Assembly (NCBI GenBank): GCA_945872875.1
Contig: CAMCBB010000089.1
Location: 1 to 6,870 of the forward strand
Direction: 5' to 3'
Length of the DNA: 6,870 nt
Origin: Flavobacterium psychrophilum
GTDB lineage: Bacteria; Bacteroidota; Bacteroidia; Flavobacteriales; Flavobacteriaceae
This document shows positions 1-6,180 of the stretch, piece after piece. Under the pieces are notes generated by a model that made no database searches, was not told the origin of the DNA, and saw only the letters and a program-made list of their open reading frames with translations. The translations under genes and the position numbers were made by a program. Each line of letters begins with the position of its first letter. The stretch's first letter is position 1.

Positions 1-972
1 ATTCAGGATATTCGTGAAAAAATAATTGAATGTGGGGGTCAAGTTTTGTTCGAAACTCGCGTCACCGATTTTGTTGTTTCAAAAAATGAAATGCAGGGAG
101 TGGTAACCCAAAATGGGGATACTATCTCTGCAAACAATGTGATTTTGGCAACCGGTCATTCCGCTCGTGATATTTTTGAATTATTAGATAGAAAGAAGAT
201 TTTTATCGAAGCTAAGCCTTTTGCGCTTGGAGTTCGAGCAGAGCATTCGCAAGAGTTAATTGATAGTATTCAATATTCGTGTGATTTCAGAGGTGATTAT
301 TTGCCACCCGCCCCTTATTCGATAGTAAAGCAAGTTAATGGTCGTGGGATGTATTCTTTTTGTATGTGTCCTGGTGGTGTGATTGCTCCATGTGCAACGA
401 GTCCGGGTGAAGTAGTTACTAATGGTTGGTCTCCATCTAAAAGGGATCAAAAAACCGCCAATTCTGGTATTGTGGTCGAATTAAAGCTCGAGGATTTTAA
501 GCCTTTCGCCAAATTTGGTGCCTTAGCCGGAATGGAATTTCAAAAAGCAATTGAACAAAAAGCATGGCAATTAGCTGGTGGTACTCAAAAAGTTCCAGCA
601 CAACGAATGGTTGATTTTACCCAAAATAAAATATCGGCAGCTATACCTAAAACTTCTTATGTTCCCGGCACCACTTCTGTTGAAATGGGAGAAGTATTTC
701 CGGGGTTTTTATCTCAAATTATGCGCGAAGGATTTAAAGAATTTGGAAAATCCATGCGCGGTTATTTAACCAATGATGCCATTTTGCATGCGCCAGAAAG
801 TAGAACATCTTCTCCTGTAAGAATTCCTCGAGATAATGAAACTTTACAGCATCTTCAAATAAAAGGATTGTATCCTTGTGGAGAAGGTGCAGGATATGCC
901 GGCGGAATTATTTCGGCTGCAATTGATGGAGAAAAATGCGCTCTGAAAATTGCAGAACAATTAAAAAAGTAA
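1..972 (+). CDS. FAD-dependent dehydrogenase (COG2509-like), C-terminal part
   Basis: The frame is open from the first base, so this is the C-terminal 323 residues of a longer protein (family members are usually a little over 500 residues). The N-terminal Rossmann FAD-binding part is outside the window. Visible hallmarks are VILATGHSARDIF, the strand that closes the first dinucleotide-binding half (about residues 47-59 of the fragment), the cysteine-rich CMCPGG (residues 121-126), and a C-terminal FAD-contacting block with RTSSPVRIPRD followed by GLYPCGEGAGYAGG (bases about 865-906). Together these point to the uncharacterised NAD(P)/FAD-dependent oxidoreductases of COG2509, which are predicted soluble and cytoplasmic. 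The physiological substrate is not known to me, and the sequence does not reveal it. A TTG codon at 46 could be mistaken for a start, but the reading frame and homology run through it. The gene converges on the minus-strand membrane protein with a 15-bp gap and no obvious hairpin terminator. Confidence 0.9.
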   Translation: MQDIREKIIECGGQVLFETRVTDFVVSKNEMQGVVTQNGDTISANNVILATGHSARDIFELLDRKKIFIEAKPFALGVRAEHSQELIDSIQYSCDFRGDYLPPAPYSIVKQVNGRGMYSFCMCPGGVIAPCATSPGEVVTNGWSPSKRDQKTANSGIVVELKLEDFKPFAKFGALAGMEFQKAIEQKAWQLAGGTQKVPAQRMVDFTQNKISAAIPKTSYVPGTTSVEMGEVFPGFLSQIMREGFKEFGKSMRGYLTNDAILHAPESRTSSPVRIPRDNETLQHLQIKGLYPCGEGAGYAGGIISAAIDGEKCALKIAEQLKK

Positions 973-987
973 ATTTATAAGATTAAT

Positions 988-1881
988 TTATTTTTCAATT
1001 CGTTCATACAAATTATGTGTTTTTAAAATCAAAACTCCAAACAATACTGCAGTTACAATTAATATTATATTTAGTATACCTTCTGTACCAAAAGATAATT
1101 TTATTAAGATAGTTGAAATAATAAATCCAGAATTACGGATAACACCACTAAATTTATCAGAATGTTGTAGAGAGAATAATAATAATAATACATCAACTAG
1201 AATTAGAATTGTAAAAAAATCATCAAAAAATACTTTATTAATGTCTTTCATTTCGGTAACAATTTTACTTACAGAAAAGTAACTCTCATAAAACCAGTGA
1301 CCAAGACTGTATATTGATAGAATTAAAAAAACTGGAACTAAACAAGTTGCAATGATTTTTTTTAAAGTAATAAATTTTAAAACTTCTATTTTCACCGCTT
1401 CCCCTTTAATATTTGAGCCTTTGTTAGCTAATTTGTAAAATACAAAAATTAGAAAAAACAAAATAAGTATAGCTAACAAATCACCAGTAAATAAAATATC
1501 ATTTTTGATTGAAAACCAATTTGAAGAAAATTCTAATTTAGATAAGTCTTTAAAAATCCTTCTAATAACAATTAAAGATATTATCTCATATTGCTTTCCA
1601 ATATAGATCGAAGTTGATTTGGGTAAATAATACAATAAAAGATAAACCTCATAAATTAGTATAAATGAAAATGGCGTATAAATTGCAGATATAGGATTGC
1701 TTAATAATTTAGTATGATCATTTAAAGTTATGATGTTGAGGTTGACCAAAACAATCAAAAGTAAATGTAAAAGAAAACTAATTATTGCAATATATATAAA
1801 TATTGCTTCACTTTTTTCTTTCACCTTTTCAGATAAAAAAAAGTTATAAATGGTGTCTAATAAGTTATTTGATTTTGACAA
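988..1881 (-). CDS. Multi-pass membrane protein of unknown function
   Basis: I do not recognise this 297-residue protein. It has six or seven hydrophobic segments, at about residues 26-48, 65-87, 130-150, 175-195, 218-238, 248-263 and 267-286. There is also a charged, partly hydrophobic stretch at 95-115 (QYEIISLIVIRRIFKDL) that could be an amphipathic helix or a weak voltage-sensor-like segment. There is no signal peptide, no cysteine motif and no obvious catalytic signature. The start is TTG at 1881: no in-frame ATG or GTG lies between it and the upstream in-frame stop, and the next methionine (residue 211) is far inside the protein. A GTG at codon 20 is the only alternative start before the first membrane segment. 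The gene is strikingly AT-rich (10 G/C of 60 at 1321-1380, against 26 of 60 at 481-540 in the neighbour) and is opposite in strand to both flanking genes, which suggests a later insertion. The frame is nonetheless intact, with a coherent alternation of hydrophobic and charged segments. Confidence 0.8.
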   Translation of the reverse strand: MSKSNNLLDTIYNFFLSEKVKEKSEAIFIYIAIISFLLHLLLIVLVNLNIITLNDHTKLLSNPISAIYTPFSFILIYEVYLLLYYLPKSTSIYIGKQYEIISLIVIRRIFKDLSKLEFSSNWFSIKNDILFTGDLLAILILFFLIFVFYKLANKGSNIKGEAVKIEVLKFITLKKIIATCLVPVFLILSIYSLGHWFYESYFSVSKIVTEMKDINKVFFDDFFTILILVDVLLLLFSLQHSDKFSGVIRNSGFIISTILIKLSFGTEGILNIILIVTAVLFGVLILKTHNLYERIEK

Positions 1882-1933
1882 GTTGTTTTGTTTAACGAAA
1901 ATATAAAATAAATAAACAGTTTGTATATGTTAA

Positions 1934-1951
1934 TTTTGTAAATTTACAAAA
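1934..1951. repeat. Perfect 18-bp palindrome upstream of membrane protein gene
   Basis: TTTTGTAAATTTACAAAA reads the same on both strands, with its centre between 1942 and 1943. It has no loop, so it is more likely a binding site for a dimeric regulator than an RNA hairpin. It lies about 53 bp upstream of the TTG start of the minus-strand membrane protein gene, where an operator would be expected. It directly abuts the second dyad at 1952. In such AT-rich DNA some palindromy arises by chance, but 9 matching pairs including a G-C pair is notable. The regulator is unknown. Confidence 0.55.
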
Positions 1952-1983
1952 ATTAATTGGTAATCATTTGATTACCAATTAAT
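1952..1983. repeat. Inverted repeat, 14-bp perfect arms, 4-nt loop
   Basis: The left arm 1952-1965 (ATTAATTGGTAATC) pairs perfectly with 1970-1983 around the loop ATTT. It could act as a protein-binding dyad or as an RNA stem-loop. Read leftward on the minus strand it is followed by AATTAATTTTTG, a weak T-run, so it could resemble a terminator. However, no gene precedes it on that strand within the window. Its position upstream of the membrane protein gene and next to the palindrome at 1934-1951 favours a regulatory role (inference). Confidence 0.6.
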
Positions 1984-2293
1984 AATTTACTAATATTTTT
2001 TTATTTAATATATATTTAATAAATTAATAAATCAGAATTTTTTAATAAATAGTTGATATTGCTATGATTTTCTTGTCATTATTCATATATAAGTTTTAAG
2101 AAAATTTTGAAAATTATTATAAATTAATATTGATCATAAACAATTTTTAGGTTGTAGGCTTTATTAAAATTAAATTATAAAATAAATGAAAATTTAGATT
2201 TACTGATATTAACATAAATTATAATGATTTGTTTCATTAGCTATTTATCTCAATATTCAAAGCGTTTGAATGTTAATTTTTAAAAAAACAATC

Positions 2294-3877
2294 ATGATTA
2301 AAACTATCCCCGAAGAATTTAAAATCACAACCTTACTTCATCAAAATACTTATTTAGTTAACGGCGAATTGAAAAAATGGACTAAAGAAACAATGGAGGT
2401 CTATTCCACAATTTCATCAACCGAAAACTATTCACCAACCCTGTTAGGCAGTATTCCTGCAATGGGAGAATCTGAAGCAATTGAAGTTACCAAAGCTGCT
2501 TTTGATGCTTATGATAATGGTCAGGGTCTATGGCCTACTATGAAAGTGATTGACCGAATTAAATGCATGCAAAATTTTGTTACACAAATGAAAGCTACTC
2601 GAAGTGAAGTGGTGAAATTCTTAATGTGGGAAATTGGTAAATCATTATCCGATTCTGAAAAAGAGTTTGATAGAACGGTAGATTACATCAATGAAACAAT
2701 TGAAGATTATAAACAATTAGATCGTGCCAATTCTAAATTCACGAAAAGTCAAGGCGTAAATGCTATGATTCGCCGAGGGCCGCTTGGAGTAGTCCTTTGC
2801 CTTGGGCCTTATAATTATCCCTTAAACGAAACTTTTTCATTACTTATTCCTGCAATAATTATGGGAAATACAGTAATATTTAAGCCTGCAAAACATGGTG
2901 TTTTATTAATTTCTCCTTTGCTTGAAGCATTTAGAAGTAGTTTTCCAAAGGGAGTAATTAACATTGTATATGGTAGAGGAAGAGAAGTAGCTTCTCCAAT
3001 TATGAAATCGGGTAAAGTAGCAGTTTTGGCATTAATTGGAAATAGTAAATCGGCAATTGCCCTGCAAGATCAACATCCAAATAAAAACAGGTTGCGATTA
3101 ATTTTAGGTTTGGAAGCAAAAAATCCAGCTATTATTTTACCAGATGCCGATTTGGATTTAGCAATTCAAGAGTGCGTAACAGGTGCTTTATCTTTTAATG
3201 GTCAGCGTTGTACTGCTCTTAAAATTTTATATGTTCATGAATCCATTGCAGAAGAATTTAACAAACGCTTTTCCGAAAAAGTTGATGCTTTACCTTTTGG
3301 AAATCCGTGGGATAACGGTGTATTGTTAACGCCTTTACCAGAGAAAGAAAAACCTGCTTATATCCAAGAATTAATCGATGATGCTAAAGCTAAAGGAGCA
3401 CAAATTTTGAACCAAAAAGGTGGTAAACATTCAGAAAATTATATTTTTCCGGCAGTTTTGTTTCCTATAAATAAAGAAATGCGCGTGTATCACGAAGAAC
3501 AATTTGGTCCCGTAGTTCCTATATTAACTTTCAAAGATATACAAGAACCTTTAAATGATATGGCCGAATCCAATTATGGGCAACAGGTGAGTTTATTTGG
3601 AAAGGATATAAAAACAATAGCTCCACTTATTGATACTTTGGTAAATTTAGTGTGTCGAGTAAATTTAAATAGTTCTTGCCAGCGTGGCCCAGATGCGTAT
3701 CCATTTACAGGTAGAAATGATTCGGCTGTAGGTACCTTAAGTATTCATGATGCGTTACGCTCTTTTTCAATTCGAACTTTTGTAGCTTCTAAGGATAATA
3801 CTTATAATAATGAAATTTTACAAGAATTAATGAGCAGTAAAGAGTCTAATTTTATTAACACTGATTATATTTTATAA
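2294..3877 (+). CDS. gapN: NADP-dependent non-phosphorylating glyceraldehyde-3-phosphate dehydrogenase
   Basis: This is an aldehyde dehydrogenase superfamily enzyme of 527 residues from this start, predicted to oxidise glyceraldehyde 3-phosphate directly to 3-phosphoglycerate with NADP+. That bypasses the phosphorylating GAPDH/phosphoglycerate kinase pair and yields NADPH rather than ATP. Numbering from this start, the motifs are: Asn174 in PYNYPLN (oxyanion hole) with Tyr175, Lys197 in FKPAKHG (cofactor), Glu274 in GLEAKNP (general base), catalytic Cys306 in FNGQRC with Arg305 before it, Glu402 in HEEQFGP, and Arg464 in [10 protein letters not shown]. The Tyr, the Arg before the Cys and the late Arg fit positions that bind the substrate phosphate in streptococcal GapN (remembered, not aligned). 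An in-frame ATG at 2270 would add eight residues (MLIFKKTI). I prefer 2294 because relatives begin close to the IPEEFKI block and the extra residues look unlike the family. No Shine-Dalgarno is seen at either start. The enzyme is cytoplasmic, and the gene ends in a shared terminator. Confidence 0.9.
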   Translation: MIKTIPEEFKITTLLHQNTYLVNGELKKWTKETMEVYSTISSTENYSPTLLGSIPAMGESEAIEVTKAAFDAYDNGQGLWPTMKVIDRIKCMQNFVTQMKATRSEVVKFLMWEIGKSLSDSEKEFDRTVDYINETIEDYKQLDRANSKFTKSQGVNAMIRRGPLGVVLCLGPYNYPLNETFSLLIPAIIMGNTVIFKPAKHGVLLISPLLEAFRSSFPKGVINIVYGRGREVASPIMKSGKVAVLALIGNSKSAIALQDQHPNKNRLRLILGLEAKNPAIILPDADLDLAIQECVTGALSFNGQRCTALKILYVHESIAEEFNKRFSEKVDALPFGNPWDNGVLLTPLPEKEKPAYIQELIDDAKAKGAQILNQKGGKHSENYIFPAVLFPINKEMRVYHEEQFGPVVPILTFKDIQEPLNDMAESNYGQQVSLFGKDIKTIAPLIDTLVNLVCRVNLNSSCQRGPDAYPFTGRNDSAVGTLSIHDALRSFSIRTFVASKDNTYNNEILQELMSSKESNFINTDYIL

Positions 3878-3910
3878 ATAAAAAGCCTCCTATTAAGGAG
3901 GCTTTTTATT
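3877..3910. terminator. Bidirectional intrinsic terminator between gapN and the Msr gene
   Basis: A perfect 14-bp stem runs from 3877-3890 to 3897-3910 with the loop TATTAA. Its core is AAAAAGCCTCC paired with GGAGGCTTTTT. The GC-rich core with A-runs and T-runs on both sides gives a U-tract in either direction, so it can end transcription of both convergent genes. The stem begins on the last base of the gapN stop codon and reaches into the stop codon of the minus-strand Msr gene. Confidence 0.93.
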
Positions 3911-5012
3911 AATGTCTTTTTAAGCGATCTTTAAATACCTTTTCGAATTTTTCAATTTTAGGTTGAATTACAAATTGGCAATAAGGCTTGTCCTTATTAT
4001 TTTCATAATAATTTTGATGGTACTCTTCCGCTTTATAAAATTTTATGAAAGGTTCTAGAGTAGTTACAATTTTACTTGAATATACCTTTGAAGCGTTTAA
4101 CTCATCAATTATACTTTGAGCAGCCTTTTTTTGATCTTCATTTTTGTAAAAAATTACCGAACGATATTGAGTGCCAACATCAGCACCTTGGCGGTTAAGT
4201 GTTGTTGGATCGTGAACCGTAAAAAACACCTTGAAAATTTCATCCAAATTGGTAATTGACTTATCATAAGTAATCTCAACTACTTCTGCAGCTCCGGTTC
4301 TACCGGTGCAAACTTCTTCATAACTTGGATTTTCAACTGTACCTCCAGCAAACCCTGAATAAACGCTTATTACACCTTTTAAATTATCATACACAGCCTC
4401 CACACACCAGTAACATCCACCACCTAAAACAATAGTTTCAAGATTACCTTTAGATTCATTAGCAACAGAATCAGGAACAAAATCTAAGGAAATGGCATTC
4501 ATGCAATAGCGTTTTCCAGTAGGAGCAGGTCCATCATCAAATAAATGGCCTAAGTGACTGTTACATCTTCCGCAAAGTGCTTCAACTCGTTGCATTCCAT
4601 AGGAATTATCTGCTTTAAAAGTGATACTTTCTTTATTTTGTTGCTCAAAAAAACTTGGCCATCCACAGCTGCTGGTAAATTTTTGATTGGATTTAAATAA
4701 TTTAAAGCCACAAGCGGCGCAATAATAAGTTCCTTTAGCTTCCGAGTTCCACATGGTTCCTGTAAATGCTCTTTCGGTATCTGCTTCTCGAGCTACAGCA
4801 TATAAATCAGGAGAAAGTACCTTCTTCCATTCAGTATCCGATAGATTTAATTTTGAAGTATCGGTATTTGAATAATATGGATTTTCTGGTTTATTAATCA
4901 TATTTTCCATAGCAGTTGAATTGTTTTTTGGTTCTACTTTTTTATAGGTTTGCCCGCAAGCATTTAGCACTATTAGTGGAAGTACGATCCAAATTAATAT
5001 TGTGTATTTCAT
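3909..5012 (-). CDS. msrBA: Bifunctional methionine sulfoxide reductase MsrB-MsrA lipoprotein
   Basis: This 367-residue fusion repairs both R- and S-methionine sulfoxide. Residues 1-19 form a lipoprotein signal peptide ending in the lipobox LNAC (Cys19), so the enzyme should be exported and anchored to a membrane facing the periplasm. MsrB comes first (about 57-180). It has zinc-ligand pairs CAAC (98/101) and CGRC (147/150), a probable resolving Cys116 in SCGWPSF, and catalytic Cys170 in RYCMNA. MsrA follows (about 192-350), with nucleophile Cys200 in GGCYWC, Glu205, the DVGTQYRS block (278-285) and the late PYC cysteine (345) as likely recycling residue. One position is unusual against textbook MsrA: TGAAE where many family members have TGHAE. 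All other catalytic residues I can name are present. The B-A order is the reverse of the better-known A-B fusion in Neisseria PilB. The gene is divergent from idi and shares a terminator with gapN. Electron donors for the periplasmic enzyme are not encoded in the window. Confidence 0.94.
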   Translation of the reverse strand: MKYTILIWIVLPLIVLNACGQTYKKVEPKNNSTAMENMINKPENPYYSNTDTSKLNLSDTEWKKVLSPDLYAVAREADTERAFTGTMWNSEAKGTYYCAACGFKLFKSNQKFTSSCGWPSFFEQQNKESITFKADNSYGMQRVEALCGRCNSHLGHLFDDGPAPTGKRYCMNAISLDFVPDSVANESKGNLETIVLGGGCYWCVEAVYDNLKGVISVYSGFAGGTVENPSYEEVCTGRTGAAEVVEITYDKSITNLDEIFKVFFTVHDPTTLNRQGADVGTQYRSVIFYKNEDQKKAAQSIIDELNASKVYSSKIVTTLEPFIKFYKAEEYHQNYYENNKDKPYCQFVIQPKIEKFEKVFKDRLKRH

Positions 5013-5037
5013 TTTATGCTAAATTTATTTACAAATA

Positions 5038-5071
5038 CAAATTTACAACAGGATTTTTATACTAGTTGCAA
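5038..5071 (-). promoter_or_regulatory. Candidate Bacteroidota-type promoter for the Msr gene
   Basis: On the minus strand TAAATTTG (5038-5045) matches the -7 consensus TAnnTTTG, and a TTG at 5069-5071 lies 23 bp upstream. That spacing is at the long end of what is accepted for flavobacterial promoters, so the -33 element is uncertain. The -7 box ends 25 bp before the ATG, which would give a short leader of roughly 18 nt. Confidence 0.5.
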
Positions 5072-5130
5072 TTTATGTTTAATAATTGGATCTTTAAGGA
5101 AAGTTTAACGGTTGTTGATTCAACTAAATT

Positions 5131-5159
5131 TTGCCAACATAACTTTTTTTGTATTTTTG
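5131..5159 (+). promoter_or_regulatory. Bacteroidota-type promoter for idi
   Basis: TTG at 5131-5133 and TATTTTTG at 5152-5159 are separated by 18 bp and match the TTG...TAnnTTTG consensus of the housekeeping sigma factor in this phylum. The inferred transcription start is around 5166, leaving a leader of only about a dozen bases before the idi ATG at 5178. It is likely to drive idi and possibly the genes behind it. Confidence 0.7.
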
Positions 5160-5177
5160 ACCTGAATACGATTTTTG

Positions 5178-5705
5178 ATGAAAGAAGAACAAGTAATATT
5201 AGTTAATGAAAAAGACGAACCAATTGGGCTGATGAACAAATTGGAGGCGCATGAAAAAGCAGTTTTACATCGTGCCTTTTCGGTTTTTATTTTGAATGGT
5301 AAAAACGAAATCATGCTGCAACAAAGAGCTAATCACAAATACCATTCGCCTTTACTTTGGACTAACACATGTTGCAGTCACCAGCGTGCTGGAGAAACTA
5401 ATATCGAAGCCGGAACCAGAAGGTTAATGGAAGAAATGGGTTTTACAGCCGAATTGAAAGAATTGTTTCATTTCATTTATAAAGCACCATTTGATAATGG
5501 TTTAACAGAGCATGAATTAGACCATGTAATGATTGGATATTACAACGAAGAGCCTATTATAAATTCAGACGAAGTAGAAAGTTGGAAATGGATGGGTATT
5601 GAAGACGTGAAAAACGACATGAAGCAAAATCCTGAAATATATACCGTTTGGTTTAAGATAATTTTTGACGAATTTTATCATTACCTCGAAGATCATAAAT
5701 TATAG
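5178..5705 (+). CDS. idi: Type I isopentenyl-diphosphate delta-isomerase
   Basis: This Nudix-fold enzyme of 175 residues (E. coli Idi has 182) interconverts isopentenyl and dimethylallyl diphosphate for isoprenoid synthesis in the cytoplasm. The catalytic Cys66 sits in WTNTCCSH. The metal site matches the known type I enzyme: His25, His31, His68, and Glu111 and Glu113 in the TEHELDH stretch. A degenerate Nudix box runs from Gly72 to Phe89 (ending EEMGF), as is normal in this family. ATG at 5178 is chosen. A TTG codon immediately before it would add one residue, but ATG is the stronger start and homologous proteins begin near here. A good promoter ends only 18 bp upstream, and no Shine-Dalgarno is present. 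It is the first gene of a same-strand cluster; 64 bp of mostly repeated sequence separate it from the pterin synthase gene. Confidence 0.96.
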   Translation: MKEEQVILVNEKDEPIGLMNKLEAHEKAVLHRAFSVFILNGKNEIMLQQRANHKYHSPLLWTNTCCSHQRAGETNIEAGTRRLMEEMGFTAELKELFHFIYKAPFDNGLTEHELDHVMIGYYNEEPIINSDEVESWKWMGIEDVKNDMKQNPEIYTVWFKIIFDEFYHYLEDHKL

Positions 5706-5723
5706 AAGAACATTTAAATTTTA

Positions 5724-5769
5724 ACCCAAAACCTAGTACCCAAAACCTAGTACCCAAAACCCTTTACCC
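5724..5769. repeat. C-rich heptad tandem repeat just upstream of a start codon
   Basis: A 14-bp unit (ACCCAAAACCTAGT) occurs at 5724-5737 and 5738-5751, with a third partial copy from 5752. Underneath is a strict 7-nt periodicity: C-tracts begin at 5725, 5732, 5739, 5746, 5753, 5760 and 5767, and the last CCC touches the ATG of the next gene. Five of the seven tracts are CCC and two are CC. The complementary strand therefore carries seven evenly spaced G-tracts and could fold into a G-quadruplex. The array is not a CRISPR, because the units are far too short and there are no spacers. Confidence 0.85.
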
Positions 5770-6180
5770 ATGTTAGTAACTGTTTCTAGAAAAGCACATT
5801 TTAACGCAGCGCATCGATTGTATAGAAAAGATTGGTCTAATGAAAAAAATGATGCTGTTTTCGGAAAATGCAACAACCCAAATTTTCATGGTCATAACTA
5901 TGAATTAATTGTGTCGGTTACAGGTGAAATTGATTCTGAAACTGGTTTTGTGATTGATGTAAAAATCCTTTCTGATTTAATTAAAGAGCATATTGAGAAT
6001 GCTTTTGACCATAAAAATCTAAATTTAGATGTACTCGATTTTAAAGAATTGAATCCAACTGCCGAAAATATTGCAGTGGTAATCTGGAATAAACTTCGAA
6101 AACATATTGATGCTTCCAAAGATTTGGAAGTGGTTTTATATGAAACTCCTAGAAATTTTGTAACCTATAAAGGAAACTAA
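5770..6180 (+). CDS. 6-pyruvoyl-tetrahydropterin synthase / QueD-family protein
   Basis: This 136-residue protein of the COG0720 T-fold family acts on dihydroneopterin triphosphate. It would yield either 6-pyruvoyl-tetrahydropterin (biopterin-type pathway) or 6-carboxytetrahydropterin (QueD, queuosine/preQ0 pathway). The zinc ligands are His15 in FNAAHRL and His40 and His42 in FHGHNYE. The catalytic cysteine is Cys34 in GKCNNPNF, and Asp80-His81 (DHKNLNLD) and Glu125 (YETPRNF) complete the expected site. The Cys is five residues before HGH, as in animal PTPS (CNNPN-x-HGHNY), whereas typical QueD proteins have three. This favours PTPS-type chemistry, though annotation pipelines may call it queD. 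ATG at 5770 is the only start: an in-frame TAG lies at 5734 and no other start codon comes between. The start follows a C-rich repeat and has no Shine-Dalgarno. Its stop codon directly abuts the peroxiredoxin ATG. No other queuosine or biopterin gene is in view. Confidence 0.9.
   Translation: MLVTVSRKAHFNAAHRLYRKDWSNEKNDAVFGKCNNPNFHGHNYELIVSVTGEIDSETGFVIDVKILSDLIKEHIENAFDHKNLNLDVLDFKELNPTAENIAVVIWNKLRKHIDASKDLEVVLYETPRNFVTYKGN

Larger units (their letters stand above)
1882..2293. other. AT-rich intergenic region without a supported gene
   Basis: About 410 bp separate the divergent starts of the membrane protein gene and gapN. The stretch is extremely AT-rich (5 G/C of 60 at 2161-2220). It contains the two adjacent dyads listed separately. 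The longest ATG-led frame I noticed on the plus strand beyond them is only 11 codons (2064-2099), too short to support. I could not find a convincing TTG...TAnnTTTG promoter pair for gapN or for the membrane protein gene, although this is where both promoters should lie. A TAATTTTG at 1931-1938 fits the -7 box on the plus strand but lacks a properly spaced TTG. Confidence 0.7.

Noticed and set aside
256..450. 64-codon open frame on the minus strand
   Set aside because: It lies wholly antisense to the conserved FAD-dependent dehydrogenase, and its predicted protein has no recognisable features.
578..769. 63-codon open frame on the plus strand in another frame
   Set aside because: It is a shadow of the dehydrogenase coding sequence, whose own frame carries the family motifs.
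1175..1190. (AAT)5 microsatellite
   Set aside because: It lies inside the membrane protein gene and encodes a run of leucines (TTA codons) in a membrane helix, so it is explained by coding content. Phase variation by trinucleotide change would not shift the frame.
1952..1983. Treating this hairpin as an intrinsic terminator
   Set aside because: The stem is mostly A-T, the following T-runs are weak or displaced, and no gene ends beside it on either strand; a regulatory dyad fits better.
2064..2099. Short ATG frame (11 codons) in the AT-rich spacer
   Set aside because: It is hydrophobic and too short, with no promoter or conservation evidence; such frames are expected by chance.
5120..5314. 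Minus-strand open frame over the idi promoter and start
   Set aside because: It overlaps both a clear promoter and the conserved idi N-terminus, and its composition shows no coding signal of its own.
5724..5769. Reading the C-rich array as a CRISPR
   Set aside because: Repeat units are 7-14 bp, directly abutting, with no unique spacers and no cas genes nearby.
5898..6119. Minus-strand open frame inside the pterin synthase gene
   Set aside because: It is antisense to conserved catalytic blocks, with no start context or homology.
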